A DNA stretch of 64,000 bases from Anaeramoeba flamelloides (taxonomy: Eukaryota; Metamonada; Anaeramoebidae): assembly GCA_027625915.1 (NCBI GenBank), contig JANTQA010000016.1, positions 2,361,001 through 2,425,000 on the forward strand, written 5' to 3'. The notes under the pieces were generated by a model. The model was not told the DNA's origin and did not search any database. It saw nothing but the letters and a program-made list of their open reading frames with translations. This document shows, in pieces, positions 51,603 to 62,442 of the stretch; position 1 is the first letter of the stretch; every line of letters begins with the position of its first letter. The position numbers were made by a program, and so were the translations under genes.

Positions 51603-52949
51603 TTGAAAACTATAATTAATTATGTATTATGATTCTAAATATTTTATCAATTTTTTCTTTTTTGGACTGAATTATTTGTAGTTGGTTCGTAATTTCGATT
51701 CTTCAATTGTTTTACTTTAGTCTTTGAAAACACTATTCTTCTTTTTTAATTTTTGAAATAGTATTCTTTGTTTTGGTTTTGTTTTGATAAACCGATATGA
51801 ATATAGAATTTAGAAATCAAAGTTGTAAAAAAATGTTTTGTAAAAAAATAATAAATAGTAATGGGGAATAAATCAAAAGTACTAATTTATTTCAATTCCT
51901 ATCAACTAAGAAGACAAACAAAACACCTTTTCTAAAATCCACTTTTTTTGAATTTTATTTTATTCATATTTGATTTCAACAAATTTAGTTGTTGATGTGA
52001 TCATTCTTGTTTTGTATTCTGAATAAAGAAAAGATTTATTTAAAGATATTTCTTTCTACTCTATCTTCTGATCTTGAATGGGAATAAATAAGAGATTATC
52101 ATTGATTCTTCTCACAATTCATATGTATTATTATTTAGCAACAACTTTTTAGAGAAATTTATTTTAACTTCTTTTATGAGGTATTTTTATTAAAAAAATC
52201 TAAAAAGAAGAATATTGTTTTCAAAGATTAATGCAAAAGATTTGAATTCTTGAAATAAAAAAAGAACTCAAATTCCCATTCAGAGAAAGAGTAAATATGG
52301 CCTGAAAATATTAAAATAATAGTCCGAATTAATTTGTCCAATTATAAAAAGATAGAAAATTTATAATTTTTAAATCAAATCAATACATCTAATAATTCAA
52401 TTTTTCAGAAGATATGTTTTGAAAAAGATCCTATTTTTCTAAATTGCCGAAAATAAGAAATGTAATCAATCATGTTGTTATAATTTAGTGGGGGGTAATG
52501 GGGAGGTGAAAGGCTAGTAGTAATACATCTTATTCTAAGACAAGAGGGTTGTATTATACAAACTGTGGGTGCAGTGGGGTTGATTTTAAATTCTTTAGGC
52601 ATAATTAACCTATAATCTACCTAATTTTCAGATACGAACTTTGAATGAAAATTAACTAGAAAAATTCTAAAATTTTAAAACATATTTTCCAAGATTTTTT
52701 TTTTTACACTCGCTATTACCTAAAATCTTACGTTTTATACTTGTATTTGAAGATTTACATGTTACTTGAATTTCCTTCAGCATTTGTATATTAAAAGAGT
52801 TAATGGCTGCAAATAAAAACCATTACCAATTCATTCAATAATGGGTATACAAAACTGGAAAATTTTTCAATAGCATGCTTATCTTTTTTTTTTTTTTTTT
52901 TCTTTCTCTTTTCCTGGTCTTTTTTAAATTGATTTTTTTTCTATTCATT

Positions 52950-53395
52950 TTTTGTAAGAAATATTATCCTATGAGTTATAATCTTGCCTACATTATAACT
53001 GAAAAGATAAAAAAAAATCAAAATCGATACGTTGCTCGGAAGTGCCGTAGGGTGTTGTCAAGTTCTGTAGAGTGCCGAGGTTTTCTTGAGTTTTTCTGTT
53101 TCTTTGTGAAGTGTTCTAGGTTTTTTTTGCTTTTTGAAATGAACAGAAAATTTTAATAAATTTTTGGTTTATTTCAAAAAGTAAAAAAAACCTAACGAAA
53201 ATCTATTGAATCTACAAACAAAACAGAAAACCTCAAGAAAACCTAACGGTGCTTTTTGAGAATTCAAAAAATAGAGTAAAATTCCTGGATTTTACTCAAT
53301 TCTTTTAAATTCTGGAAAACTAACGGTAAAATGGGGGTAATTTTTTTGAATCACTGATCTTGTATATAAAAATATATTAAAAAAAAAAAAAAGAT
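52950..53395. repeat. GTAGAGTGCC repeat with palindrome, copy 4
   Basis: It contains AAGTGCCGTAGGGTGTTG and CTGTAGAGTGCCGAGG, then a 76 bp near-perfect palindrome at 53118-53193 (AGGTTTTTTTTGCTTTTTGA and complement). The lead-in ATGAGTTATAATCTTGCCTA is shared with copy 2 at 10.5 kb. Confidence 0.7.
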
Positions 53396-53643
53396 GGTAT
53401 TTTTATTTTAATTTCTATTTGAAGCAAATAAAAATATTTTTTTTTTAGGATAATTATCCTAAAAAAAAAAAAAAAAAAAATCAAAAAATTCAATAATATT
53501 AATAAAAAATTAGATTATGGAAAGTTGTAAGAAAAAGAATATAAAGTGGTATATAGAAATCAACGAAAAATATATCATTAAAAAAAGAAAAAGAAAAAGG
53601 CATTTATTGTCTTAATATTTTCAATAAAATGATAGAAAATGAA

Positions 53644-55646
53644 TTAGTTTTCGCTAATTTTATTTATTTGCTGTATCAATTTTTTAGATTCCAATACATA
53701 ATCAGTGATTGGTTTAAAGCTGGACAAAATTGATCTTTTAAAAGTTTTCCCTTCATATTCACTTTCCGTGATTCTAATTCTAGCGAGGCCTTCTAAAGGC
53801 ACTGCCTTGTTGAAAATTTCATTAAATTCGTCGTTTCTGCCTTGTTGTTTTAAAGTTTCAATGTGTTCGGCCTTCGCGCCTAAAATGTCTTCACATATTT
53901 GGTTGAAGGCGGTTGCATAGATTGAAGAAGAAGAATCGGTCAATCTAATTTTAGGGTTATATCTATAATTGGGCTTTTGGACCCTGTGGTTGCATTTTTC
54001 GCCCACCCAGTGGGATCCTTGCAAGGTGACCTTCTTTGTGCAGTTTTCAAAGGTGCACGAAGGGTAACAAACGGGGTTATTTTCGTCATGTAAAATATGG
54101 GTAATAGTTACCTTACTTGTGATGTAATCTGCCTTTTCCCCTCCGCCTAAATTAAGATTAAGAATATTGGATAAAGGATCCCGATCATTTTCGATCCAGT
54201 TGGTATTACTGCTAAATGATTTGCCAATAGTTTTTCCCAATTGCTCTTGGTTTTTCTTCCCACCGCCTCGGTACCACCAATCTCTTATCTCCTGTGCTTC
54301 GTTGATTTCTGGATCCAAAATGATTCTTACAGAGCTGGAAGCGCTGATATTTTTTTTATTCAGATACTCGCCAACATTTGCGCCCTTAAGAATGATCACG
54401 GGGTTATCTGGGAAGGTATTTTTTTCTGCAATTTCTCCCCAGAAATTACAAGAGATTCTCATATATTGATCAGCCAAAATACACTCTCGTTTTTTTAATT
54501 GCATCCCAGTCCTTGATTTCACTTCAATCAGTTCACCTACTTCTGCGATGATCCCTAAGACATCTATTTTCATTCCGTTTTGTGTTTTTTCAATCTCGCT
54601 TAATTTTTTATAATGATAGGCCTCCTTGGGCAAGTCGGAGGTGTTCGTGCAAAGGGTAATCGTGGTGTAATTGTTGAAATTGATTTCGTAATCACTTTGG
54701 ATCGATGAAAAGCGTCGATCTGCAGGCTTTAACATGCCACCAGAGATATAATAACACTTTGAGACTTGAAGAACTTTATTGAATTTTGTTACATTATCAT
54801 TAAACATTGTTGCCCTCATCTCGTCGCCATTGGAATCAACTAAGGTAACATACATTACTTGGCCTTGTTTGCCGTTTTTATTGTAAATTTTTGGTTCTGT
54901 TTTGTTCGTAACACGAACCTTGATTTTCCAATTCTTGTTATAAGTATTAAGATTTCGAAGTAAAGTGATCCCTGTTTCCAGTGGTTGTGTTTTAAATGTT
55001 GTTTGTTCTTGTTCTTTTCCTGTTTCTTGTTCTTGTTCGTGTTCTTTTTCAATTTCTATTTCATTTTCTTCTGTTTCGTTTGTAAATTGTGTTGGTTCAC
55101 CAATTTTTGCGGTTTCTGTTGAGACAGATTCTAAATTAGACACAAGTAAAAAACTATTTGTTTCCCAGAATAAAAGAGAGAACCAAAAATGAAATGAATT
55201 TTTTGATGAAAAAAAATGAAAGATTTTTTAACGGATATAATTTTTTTTTTTATTAAGTATTTTTTGGGTTTTTGGAGTAATTGATAATTTTGATGGAAAG
55301 TTTGGTTAGTGTTGTTAAAATAAAAATAAAAAAAAGAGAAAAACCTAAATGAGGGAAGGAAAGGGTGTTACTCTGTGTTTTTTATGACAGTTTTTTGATA
55401 GTTCAACAATTTAATAAAGGAAAAGTTTTTGATCTCTTCATTAATGACCATTTCATTAAGTTGCCTGTTAAGTGTTGCCAAAAGATAGAATTTGCCATCA
55501 GAAAGTTTTAGTCTATATCTAACCGTTTCTTTATCTTTACTTTTTGAATGTGTTTCTTCAAGATCTGTCACTTGTAGAATTGGATGTACACACTCTTCAT
55601 TTTTAAAAATTTTTGGGATCGATCCGTCAGTAAGTTGAGAAGTCAT
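53644..55646 (-). CDS. RPA1: RPA1, replication protein A large subunit (two exons)
   Basis: RPA70 is the main single-stranded-DNA-binding subunit of the RPA heterotrimer used in replication, repair and recombination. Exons 55646-55372 and 55153-53644 join in phase 2 (GTAACA to AATAG, 218 nt intron), restoring VIKNTDFLLVSNLESVS. The product is 594 aa (human 616). Domains are the N-terminal OB fold (1-110; MTSQLTDGSI, HPILQVTDLE, RYRLKLSDGK), an acidic linker, DBD-A (about 152-263; WKIKVRVTNKTEPKIYNKNG, LVDSNGDEMRATMFND), DBD-B (about 265-395; ISCNFWGEI with the stacking Trp, ILKGANVGEY) and DBD-C (about 430-580) with its zinc ribbon. The zinc ribbon reads SCTFENCTKK then GEKCNH, where the family has CEKC. 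The acceptor was chosen because it alone keeps frame and family alignment. Confidence 0.94.
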
Positions 55647-55740
55647 AGATAAACTTTTGTTAGGTTTTTTGTTACTTTATTTCTTCAAAAAGAATTTTAT
55701 GGATGTAGTAAAACAATAAAAAATGATTATTTTTCATGTT

Positions 55741-56440
55741 TTTCACAACAATAAGAGCACAAAAATTGTAGTCTCGTTTTTTACTTGACAACACTTTGTT
55801 TTTTGGAAATTGTTCCGAAGTTTGTAAGGAATTAGATGATCAAAATTCAAACAATTTTCATTTTTAAAGTTTTTCCCAATCAAACTTTTAAAAAATGTAA
55901 TTTAAACAACTTTCCACTTTTAGGTTATATGAAAAGAGTTTCAGGTTATTGAAATCTAATAGATATAAGTTCTTTTCAAAACCTTTCAAAAATTCAATTA
56001 AATTTCAATTGGTTATCTTTTGATAATTATTATTTTTTTCCCATTTTTTGGATTTTAAAAATTTATTATCAAGTATTTGAAATTTGAAAAAATATGAACG
56101 AATCTTTGAAACCGAAATCTTGAAGACTGTCATTCAGAGTGTCCAAAAAGGCCCTGGAAGTATTTGTTTGTATGGACTGTACTATTATTGTAGTGTTCAT
56201 GTCATGAATAGTACAGAAATTTTAGTCTTTTTTTTTGTTGACAACACTTGGTTTTTTTGGAAATTGTTCCAAATTTTGAAAGGAACAAAAAAATCAAAAA
56301 CCAACAACTTTGAATTTAAAAGTTTTTAGATTTCAAACTTTGAAAAACTTACAATTTAAACACCTTTTGGTTTTTTAATTTCACACAAAACATTTTTAGC
56401 GTTTTTGGAAGTCAATAAATCTTTTTTATTTGGATAACTT
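55741..56440. repeat. Tandem duplication upstream of RPA1
   Basis: About 55741-56010 and 56190-56440 are diverged direct copies. The shared blocks are TTGACAACACTTTGTTTTTT/TTGACAACACTTGGTTTTTT, GGAAATTGTTCC, AAAAGTTTTT and CAATTTAAAC. The duplication begins about 100 bp upstream of the RPA1 start codon, so it may have copied promoter-proximal DNA. Confidence 0.6.
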
Positions 56441-58598
56441 TGAAAAAATTTCAATTATTTCTAATGTTATCTTTGCTAAGTCAATTTTTTATCCCCGTTT
56501 TGGTACAGTATTTTAAATAACCCTTGTTGACGATTATAAATATTTATTTTCAAACTTTTATGGTTGTTTTTTTCAGAAAAGTGTTTTTAAGTGTTGTTTT
56601 CAATCCTTTTAGATGTTGTTTTCAATTGACATTTGTTGTCCACAATTAAAAGTTTTCAAAAGTGTGCTTATTTGAATAAAAAGCAAATCTATCTAGAAAA
56701 TAATATTGTCATTCTCTAAGTAATAAAAGAAATTTTTTTTCTAAGTTTTCGAATATTATTTCTTCTAATTGAAAGAACAATTGAAATATCTTGATATAAT
56801 CAATGAAAATTAGTCTTTTTATATATTTAATTTGCTCTCATTAAGAAAATTGTTGAAAAAGAATTGATTTTTAAATAATTTGGTCATTGGGCATGTTCTT
56901 GTCGAATTTTAATTTTACATAATATTTGCTAATTAACTTACCATTTAATATTAAATATTGCTTCCTTTTGGATTCTTATCTCATCCACTATAGAAAAAAA
57001 AAAAAAGAGCTAAAGAAATAAATAAATCAATCCAATCACAAGAGAAGATATCCGAAGATGTTTTACTAAAGGAAAAAAGGAAAATGAAATGAATGTTTTA
57101 TTTCATTTATTTTTCAAAAAACTTTGAAAAATTAATATCTCATTTTTCCTCATATGGGAATACAAGTAAAATAGTTTTATATTCTTATGTTTATGATAAG
57201 AATAAAACAAAAACAAAATTTTGCAATTTATGCAAAAAATATTTAAACCTAGATACAGATGAAGAGATCGATCATTTTTTATGGGACTGTCCATTCTATA
57301 AAGAAAATCGAATAATTTGGATGAAAGATTTAATTCATATTAACAAAAATAAGCAAAATAATAATATCTTTGATACTATTCGAAATAAAGACTCATTGTT
57401 TATTTTATCATCAGTTAATGATAAAGAGAATTATGATTCTTTATTAAAATTTCTAAACTTTTGTTTAGAAATTAGGACTATAAGAAAAAATTAATTTCCT
57501 CCCTTCAAAATAAAAAAATAAAAACTATAATAGTTTTTAAGAAACTCTTTATCCTTTTTATTGTTTTTTTCTTTTTGTATTTATTCAAATTGAAAGATTT
57601 GGTCATTGTAGATTTTCGTATTGATTTGTTTAAATTTGGTAGAATTATATCTCTTTTATTAGGAGATTGGTAATGAAGGTTGAAGAAAAACACATTAGAT
57701 AATATGATCTATTCAAAATATTGTTTGATTTGATGTTTACGTTACATTGAACGGACTTTTTCATGAAACACAAAATAAAAACCAAAGACAACAGTTAAGG
57801 GATTAACCCTCTAGTGTAACAAGGCAATTTTTTAAAATATGTTATTGGTGGTATTCTCTACTTAAAAATTTTATATTTGCCATGTGTCAATAGATATAGG
57901 CGAGGAACCACAAAAAAAAATATTTTTTTACTGAGATATTAATTTTTTTTTTCCATTTTTTCAGAAAAAAGAAAACATTTAAATTCATTCGATTTCTCGC
58001 ATTATAAACAATTTTTTACCACCATTAGTTACCATTTTGATCATTATTGTTCAATAACAGCTCTTTGTTGTCAGTAATATTAATAGAAAGATTTTTTTTC
58101 TTTTTTGAGATAATTCTTTTGGTGACCAAAAAAATCATTTAATTTAAAAAATGAAAAATATTGGATTGATTTAAGAATAATAGTTATAATCCTTAATTTT
58201 TTAACACCATTTAACAATTCTACTCTATAATTCTGTTTTTGTTTGAAGATGAAATTTGATTTTTCAAAATAAACTTTTCTTGATGATATTTGAGAATTGA
58301 GTAATATAATCCAAAAAAATCAAATTCGATTTTTTTCTTATAAAAATGATTTAAATTGCTTTAAGGTTTCTAATCAGACTTTACCATTTAGAGAAATCAT
58401 GAAATTTTTCACATTATGAGAAAAAATTCCTCTAAAAAATTTAAATTGAGAAATTTTTTTCACAACTTGAGTAGAAAAAAAATAGATAAAAAATAGATAA
58501 AGTTTCTTTATTTTCTTATTTTTTTTGAAAAAAATATGAGAGAAGAACATAGATAGAACTATAAAAAGATCAAGAATCAAAATAAAAAAAAATTGTAT
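56441..58598. other. Spacer upstream of RPA1 with a LINE tail
   Basis: The only recognisable item is the LINE reverse transcriptase tail at 57093-57494. The remainder is A/T-rich and runs into the 3' flank of the hAT element. The hAT outer ends were not located. Confidence 0.55.
57093..57494 (+). mobile_element. LINE reverse transcriptase C-terminal fragment
   Basis: A 130-codon open frame ends in the zinc-knuckle tail of non-LTR reverse transcriptases: FCNLCKKYLNLDTDEEIDHF then LWDCPFYKENRIIW, a C-x2-C-x(n)-H-x4-C motif with the following aromatic and arginine. The catalytic core is missing upstream, as expected of a 5'-truncated LINE insertion. The frame itself is undamaged to its TAA. Confidence 0.7.
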
Positions 58599-61335
58599 TT
58601 AAAGTATTTTGTTTTTTCGATAATTAAAACGAAAAAATGCCTCAGTTTGAATTGTTTCTAATTTCATTAAAGTTCTTTTTGTTGATTGTATATTTTTCAC
58701 AATCGAAAAAAACCTTTCCACTTCAGTTGAGGTTGGTTGAACTGATAACAAATCCAAGACATATTTACTTAAGCATGGAAAAATATTTTTCATACTTAAC
58801 CAAAAATGTATTGGACTTTGAGTTTGGATTGTTTCAAGTGTTTTCAGATAATGTTGAAACCTTAACCATTCTCCCAAAATTGAACCATTAATATATTCCA
58901 AAATTTCAGATATGGGCAAATCTTCTTTTCGAATATTTGGTAAAATGTTTTCAGGACTAAACCAGTAGTACATTTTAATTACATCATCAGCAAGGTTAAT
59001 TCTTGTTTCATATTGTTGGATACGCGTGAAAAAAAAATTAATTTTATCTTTTGTTTCTCTGAATTGTGGTTTTTCTGGCACAAAGTTATAAAAATTTTTG
59101 TATTCTAATTGAAAAAATAAATTTTTAAAATTTATCCAATTTTTTATTGTCTGGTTAGAGATGCAGTGCGCTTGTAACCCTTGTATCAGTGGTAGAATAC
59201 AGTCAGTTTCACTTTTAAGGCACAAACTTTCAACGAAATTTAAGGCACAAAAAAATCTCAAATTAAGGCACAAAATTTGAAATTTCATTTTTTACAATTT
59301 ATTTTTACTAGACTTTGAATTTTGTGCCTTAATTTGAGATTTTTTTTGTGCCTTAAATTTCGTTGAAAGTTTGTGCCTTAAAAGTGAAACTGACTGAAAA
59401 AGAAGCAATGTATTCTATAAAAACCAATTCTTCTAAGAAAATTTTACTTGAAAGATGTTCAATCAAGATGTTTGACGTTTTTGAGCGTTCTTCTAATTGA
59501 ATAAATTGTTTCAATTTGTCTTTATTATGAAGCACCTCAATACAGGTTTGTAACCAAGTTCCCCAGCGTGTAAGACAAGGTAAAGAAATCAATTTACCAT
59601 TTTTTTGTAACCATCTTCTTTTTCTTCCTGCTTGTTTTCCAGCTTTAAAAAATTTTTTAAGCTTGGAACATACCAGATTTGCAAGATCAAATGAATCTAT
59701 CAACTTAGCGCTTATTAAATGTAATGTATGGCATGCACATATGATATGTTTGATTTCACAAACTTTTGTTAAAGTCTTCCCCAATTTGCAACATACGGGT
59801 GCACCATCAGATACAAGTGCTGTTATCTTTTTAAATGGAATTTCATAATATTCTAAAGATTTTCGAATAAAAAGTTCCATATTTGTTGCTGTCATCTCTT
59901 GTATTTCATCAAGTTCTAAAACCCACGTATCTGTTGAAGTAGCAGCTAATAACGCAACTAGTGGCCGAGATAAACGATCTGTTGCCTCATCAATTATTAA
60001 ACAGAAAGATTTATCTTTTAATTTGTGTTTCAAGGTTTTTTTTTCATCGTCGAGTAATTGTGGTAGAGTTCTTCGGACAGTTGTTCTCGATGGAAAAGTA
60101 TGGACCGATCTAATCATTGGTAGATTTTGAACTTGGAACAAGTGTTGTGCCATGTTATAAGATATTCCAGATTTTAATAATATCTTGACAATATCTGATA
60201 ACGAGCCAAGCGTGTGTGTTTGTAACATTTTAAGTGCATTGCAATGTTTTGATGAAGTAAAGTGTCGTTCCATATTATATTTGATGACAGTGATAACTGA
60301 ATTACATTGGGTACATTGAACAAAATAATTTTCATTCAAAAACAAAGGTTGATTATCTACATTTTTTATTAGAATGAAATTCGAAAATGTTTCATCCTTT
60401 AACCAACTTTCAATATTTTGCAGTTTTCTTATATCTTCTCCAATTCTTGTTTGTATTGTTTTTATAAGTTTACCATTGCTAATTTCTGTTTTGGGCCTCA
60501 CTCTTCTCTTGGATGGTAAACATAATGTTTCAGAATTGGTTTCTTTTTCAATTTGTATTTCTTCTGCCTTTGATTGATCAGTCACTTGATTGTTATTTGG
60601 TCTACTGCTTCTTTCTTTGGTAATTGCTGGTATGTTGCTCTTTCCATTCCCCTTGCATCTGCTTGTTATCTTCTTCTTTTCCTTTTCTTTTTCCTTGCAC
60701 TTCTGCTTGCTATTGATCACTGGATCGTGCTTCACATTCTTCTTGCATTTCTTATCAACATTGATTGTTGTATCACGAGTAAAACCCATGTTGCCCTTAC
60801 TCTTCATCTTCTTTTTGTTATCTTCAATGCATTTGCTCTTCTTCTTGACCTTGCTCTTCTTCTTTGCTTTGTTCTTCTTCTTTTCCTTGCTCTCTTCGTT
60901 GCTGTCTTGGTTACCCTTGATCGCAACTTCTTCTTTTTGAACATTTTCTTCTTTTTCATGTATCTTCACGTTTGGGTCCTTGTTTTCATCCAAATACCCA
61001 TCAAGTTCAAGGGCCTTCGGAACCAAACTCCTTATATGATCTATCAACATAGTTTCTACGTGAGTAACTCCAGTGAGACTTCTTCGGCGCGGGATACGTC
61101 GCATCCTTTCTTTCTTGATTACATTCGTCGTCTTCTTCTTCGATGAATGTTTCTTCTTTTTCGAAAAATGTTTTTTCTTCTTCGATGAGTGCATCTTCTT
61201 TGATGTATGTCTCTTCTTCGACGACTGCCTATTCTTCTTAGATCTATGGTTCGACCGTCTCTTTTTTAAAAGTTGTACAAAGTTACTCCTTTTATTCGGC
61301 ACAGTGGATATTTTACGTTTCTTTCTTGTTGTCAT
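58599..61335 (-). mobile_element. hAT-superfamily transposase gene, split by a MITE
   Basis: Cut-and-paste DNA transposase of the hAT type. The N-terminal frame (61335-59397) has a 250-residue Lys/Ser-rich basic region with repeated KKKHSSKKK-type units. A C2H2-like finger follows (CTQCNSVITVIKYNMERHF then TSSKHC). The RNase H-like core has LIIDEATDRLS (first Asp) and ALVSDGAPVCCKLG (second Asp), then CLTRWGTW. The C-terminal frame (59199-58599) has the hAT dimerisation signature STEVERFFSIVKNIQSTKR. A 197 bp MITE at 59200-59396 interrupts it. Taking out the MITE plus one 2 bp target copy leaves a continuous frame across the junction (IASF to ILPLIQG). The transposase was therefore intact when the MITE landed. 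Confidence 0.85.
59200..59396. mobile_element. TA-type MITE inserted in hAT transposase
   Basis: This 197 bp near-perfect hairpin has ends CAGTCAGTTTCAC and GTGAAACTGACTG. The left flank is TA and the right flank is now AA, so one target copy carries a change. It is closely similar to the copies at 25067 and 26269. Confidence 0.9.
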
Positions 61336-61756
61336 CTCTATTATGATAATAAATAAAAAAAATCAAAAAAAAAAAAAATTAATTCAAAAAAAAAAAAAAA
61401 AAAATCAAAAAAATCAAATCAGTTCAAAAAACTTTCAAAAAAAAAAAAAAAAAAAAAAGATAAGAGGAAATAAACAAAATTACCAATTCAGAACAATAAA
61501 AAAAATGATTTTCAAAATGTGAAATTTGTTTAAATTCGATTTGAATTAGAATTTTATAATTCGAAACTGGATTGTTTAGAGTCAAATAAACTCGAATTAC
61601 TACTCTAAATTCCTCTAAGAAATTTCTCAAAAAGAAATGACGTATAATTTTTCTTCACAAAAAGAAAATGACTCAGTTTCTATTTAGAGTAAAAAAAAAA
61701 TTTTACTCTAATTTCTTTAAAGCAATACTTCTATCATGAAATATTACTTCTATCCA

Positions 61757-61862
61757 TAGTCTCGGACAAGGAGGAAAAATGATGATAGTGTAACATTTTT
61801 TTAATTAGAGAAATCTCTTTCTCTATATTTCTGATCATTTTTCCTCATTTTGTCCAAGTCTG
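61757..61862. mobile_element. Small palindromic element (~106 bp)
   Basis: The left end TAGTCTCGGACAAGGAGGAA and right end, whose reverse complement reads AGACTTGGACAAAATGAGGA, both continue into AAAATGAT. It is a mini-MITE with about 25 bp terminal inverted repeats, unlike the other families here. Confidence 0.55.
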
Positions 61863-62133
61863 TTTCTAATAGACAAGGTCAAATAATTGGTCTAAAATTT
61901 TTTTTTGTAATTTTATTTTCAAATTTATTAAAAACAAGAAAAAAAACTTTTTTAAAACTTTAAAGATAAAATGAAATTGAGAAACTTTTGTTAAGCTTCT
62001 ATCAAATATTCATTTATCAAATCACCTTACCTTCGATTAGTTTTATGGGCTGGTATTTATATTGAAATAAAAATTATTAAAAATAAGAACAAAATATAAA
62101 ATTTTCTTTCGAATCAATACTTTCCGACCTAAA

Positions 62134-62337
62134 ATGAAAAATATGTTTCACCATTTTTCACAGATTAATTTAATTGTTAATAAAAATAATAGGTTTACTT
62201 TTTTTGGTTTTATATTGGAAACACGCGAATTTTGGATTTCAAAAAATAGATTCAAATTAATAAAATGTTTAGATGGTGTTAACTCATCCATTTCATCAAG
62301 TCAAAACACAAATTTAAACAAAAAAATTTGTCATTAA
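62134..62337 (+). mobile_element. Possible retroelement reverse transcriptase fossil
   Basis: The frame contains NNRFTFFGFILETREFWISK followed by RFKLIKCLDG. This resembles the segment after the catalytic core in gypsy- or DIRS-like reverse transcriptases (FLGF...IS..R...I). It is an isolated, broken piece, and the family assignment is tentative. Confidence 0.25.
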
Positions 62338-62442
62338 TCTTGACAAGATTTCATTTTATTTTTTAAAAAATAATATTCCCTTAAAAATTATTTTTTCAAG
62401 AAATATATATATATATATTTATATAGATATTTAATATAATAC

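Larger units (their letters stand above)
49432..53643. other. Spacer upstream of RasGAP, downstream of RPA1
   Basis: It should contain the RasGAP promoter near 49.5 kb. It holds copy B of the 1.2 kb element (50438-51602) and a GTAGAGTGCC repeat copy (52950-53395). A G-rich plus-strand patch at 52490-52590 (GGGGGGTAATGGGGAGG) stands out. I support no gene here. Confidence 0.6.
61336..62442. other. Spacer between hAT element and CH/coiled-coil gene
   Basis: It holds long A runs near 61370-61460, a small palindromic element (61757-61862) and a possible retroelement scrap (62134-62337). No host gene is seen. Confidence 0.55.

Noticed and set aside
55146-55371. Alternative RPA1 acceptor at TCTAATTTAG
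   Set aside because: It breaks the frame from exon 1. The acceptor 23 nt upstream keeps frame and the family alignment.
60574-61146. Long plus-strand hydrophobic frame (190 codons) over the hAT gene
   Set aside because: It is the antisense of a Lys-rich coding region, which naturally gives Leu/Phe-rich open frames. It is not a membrane protein gene.
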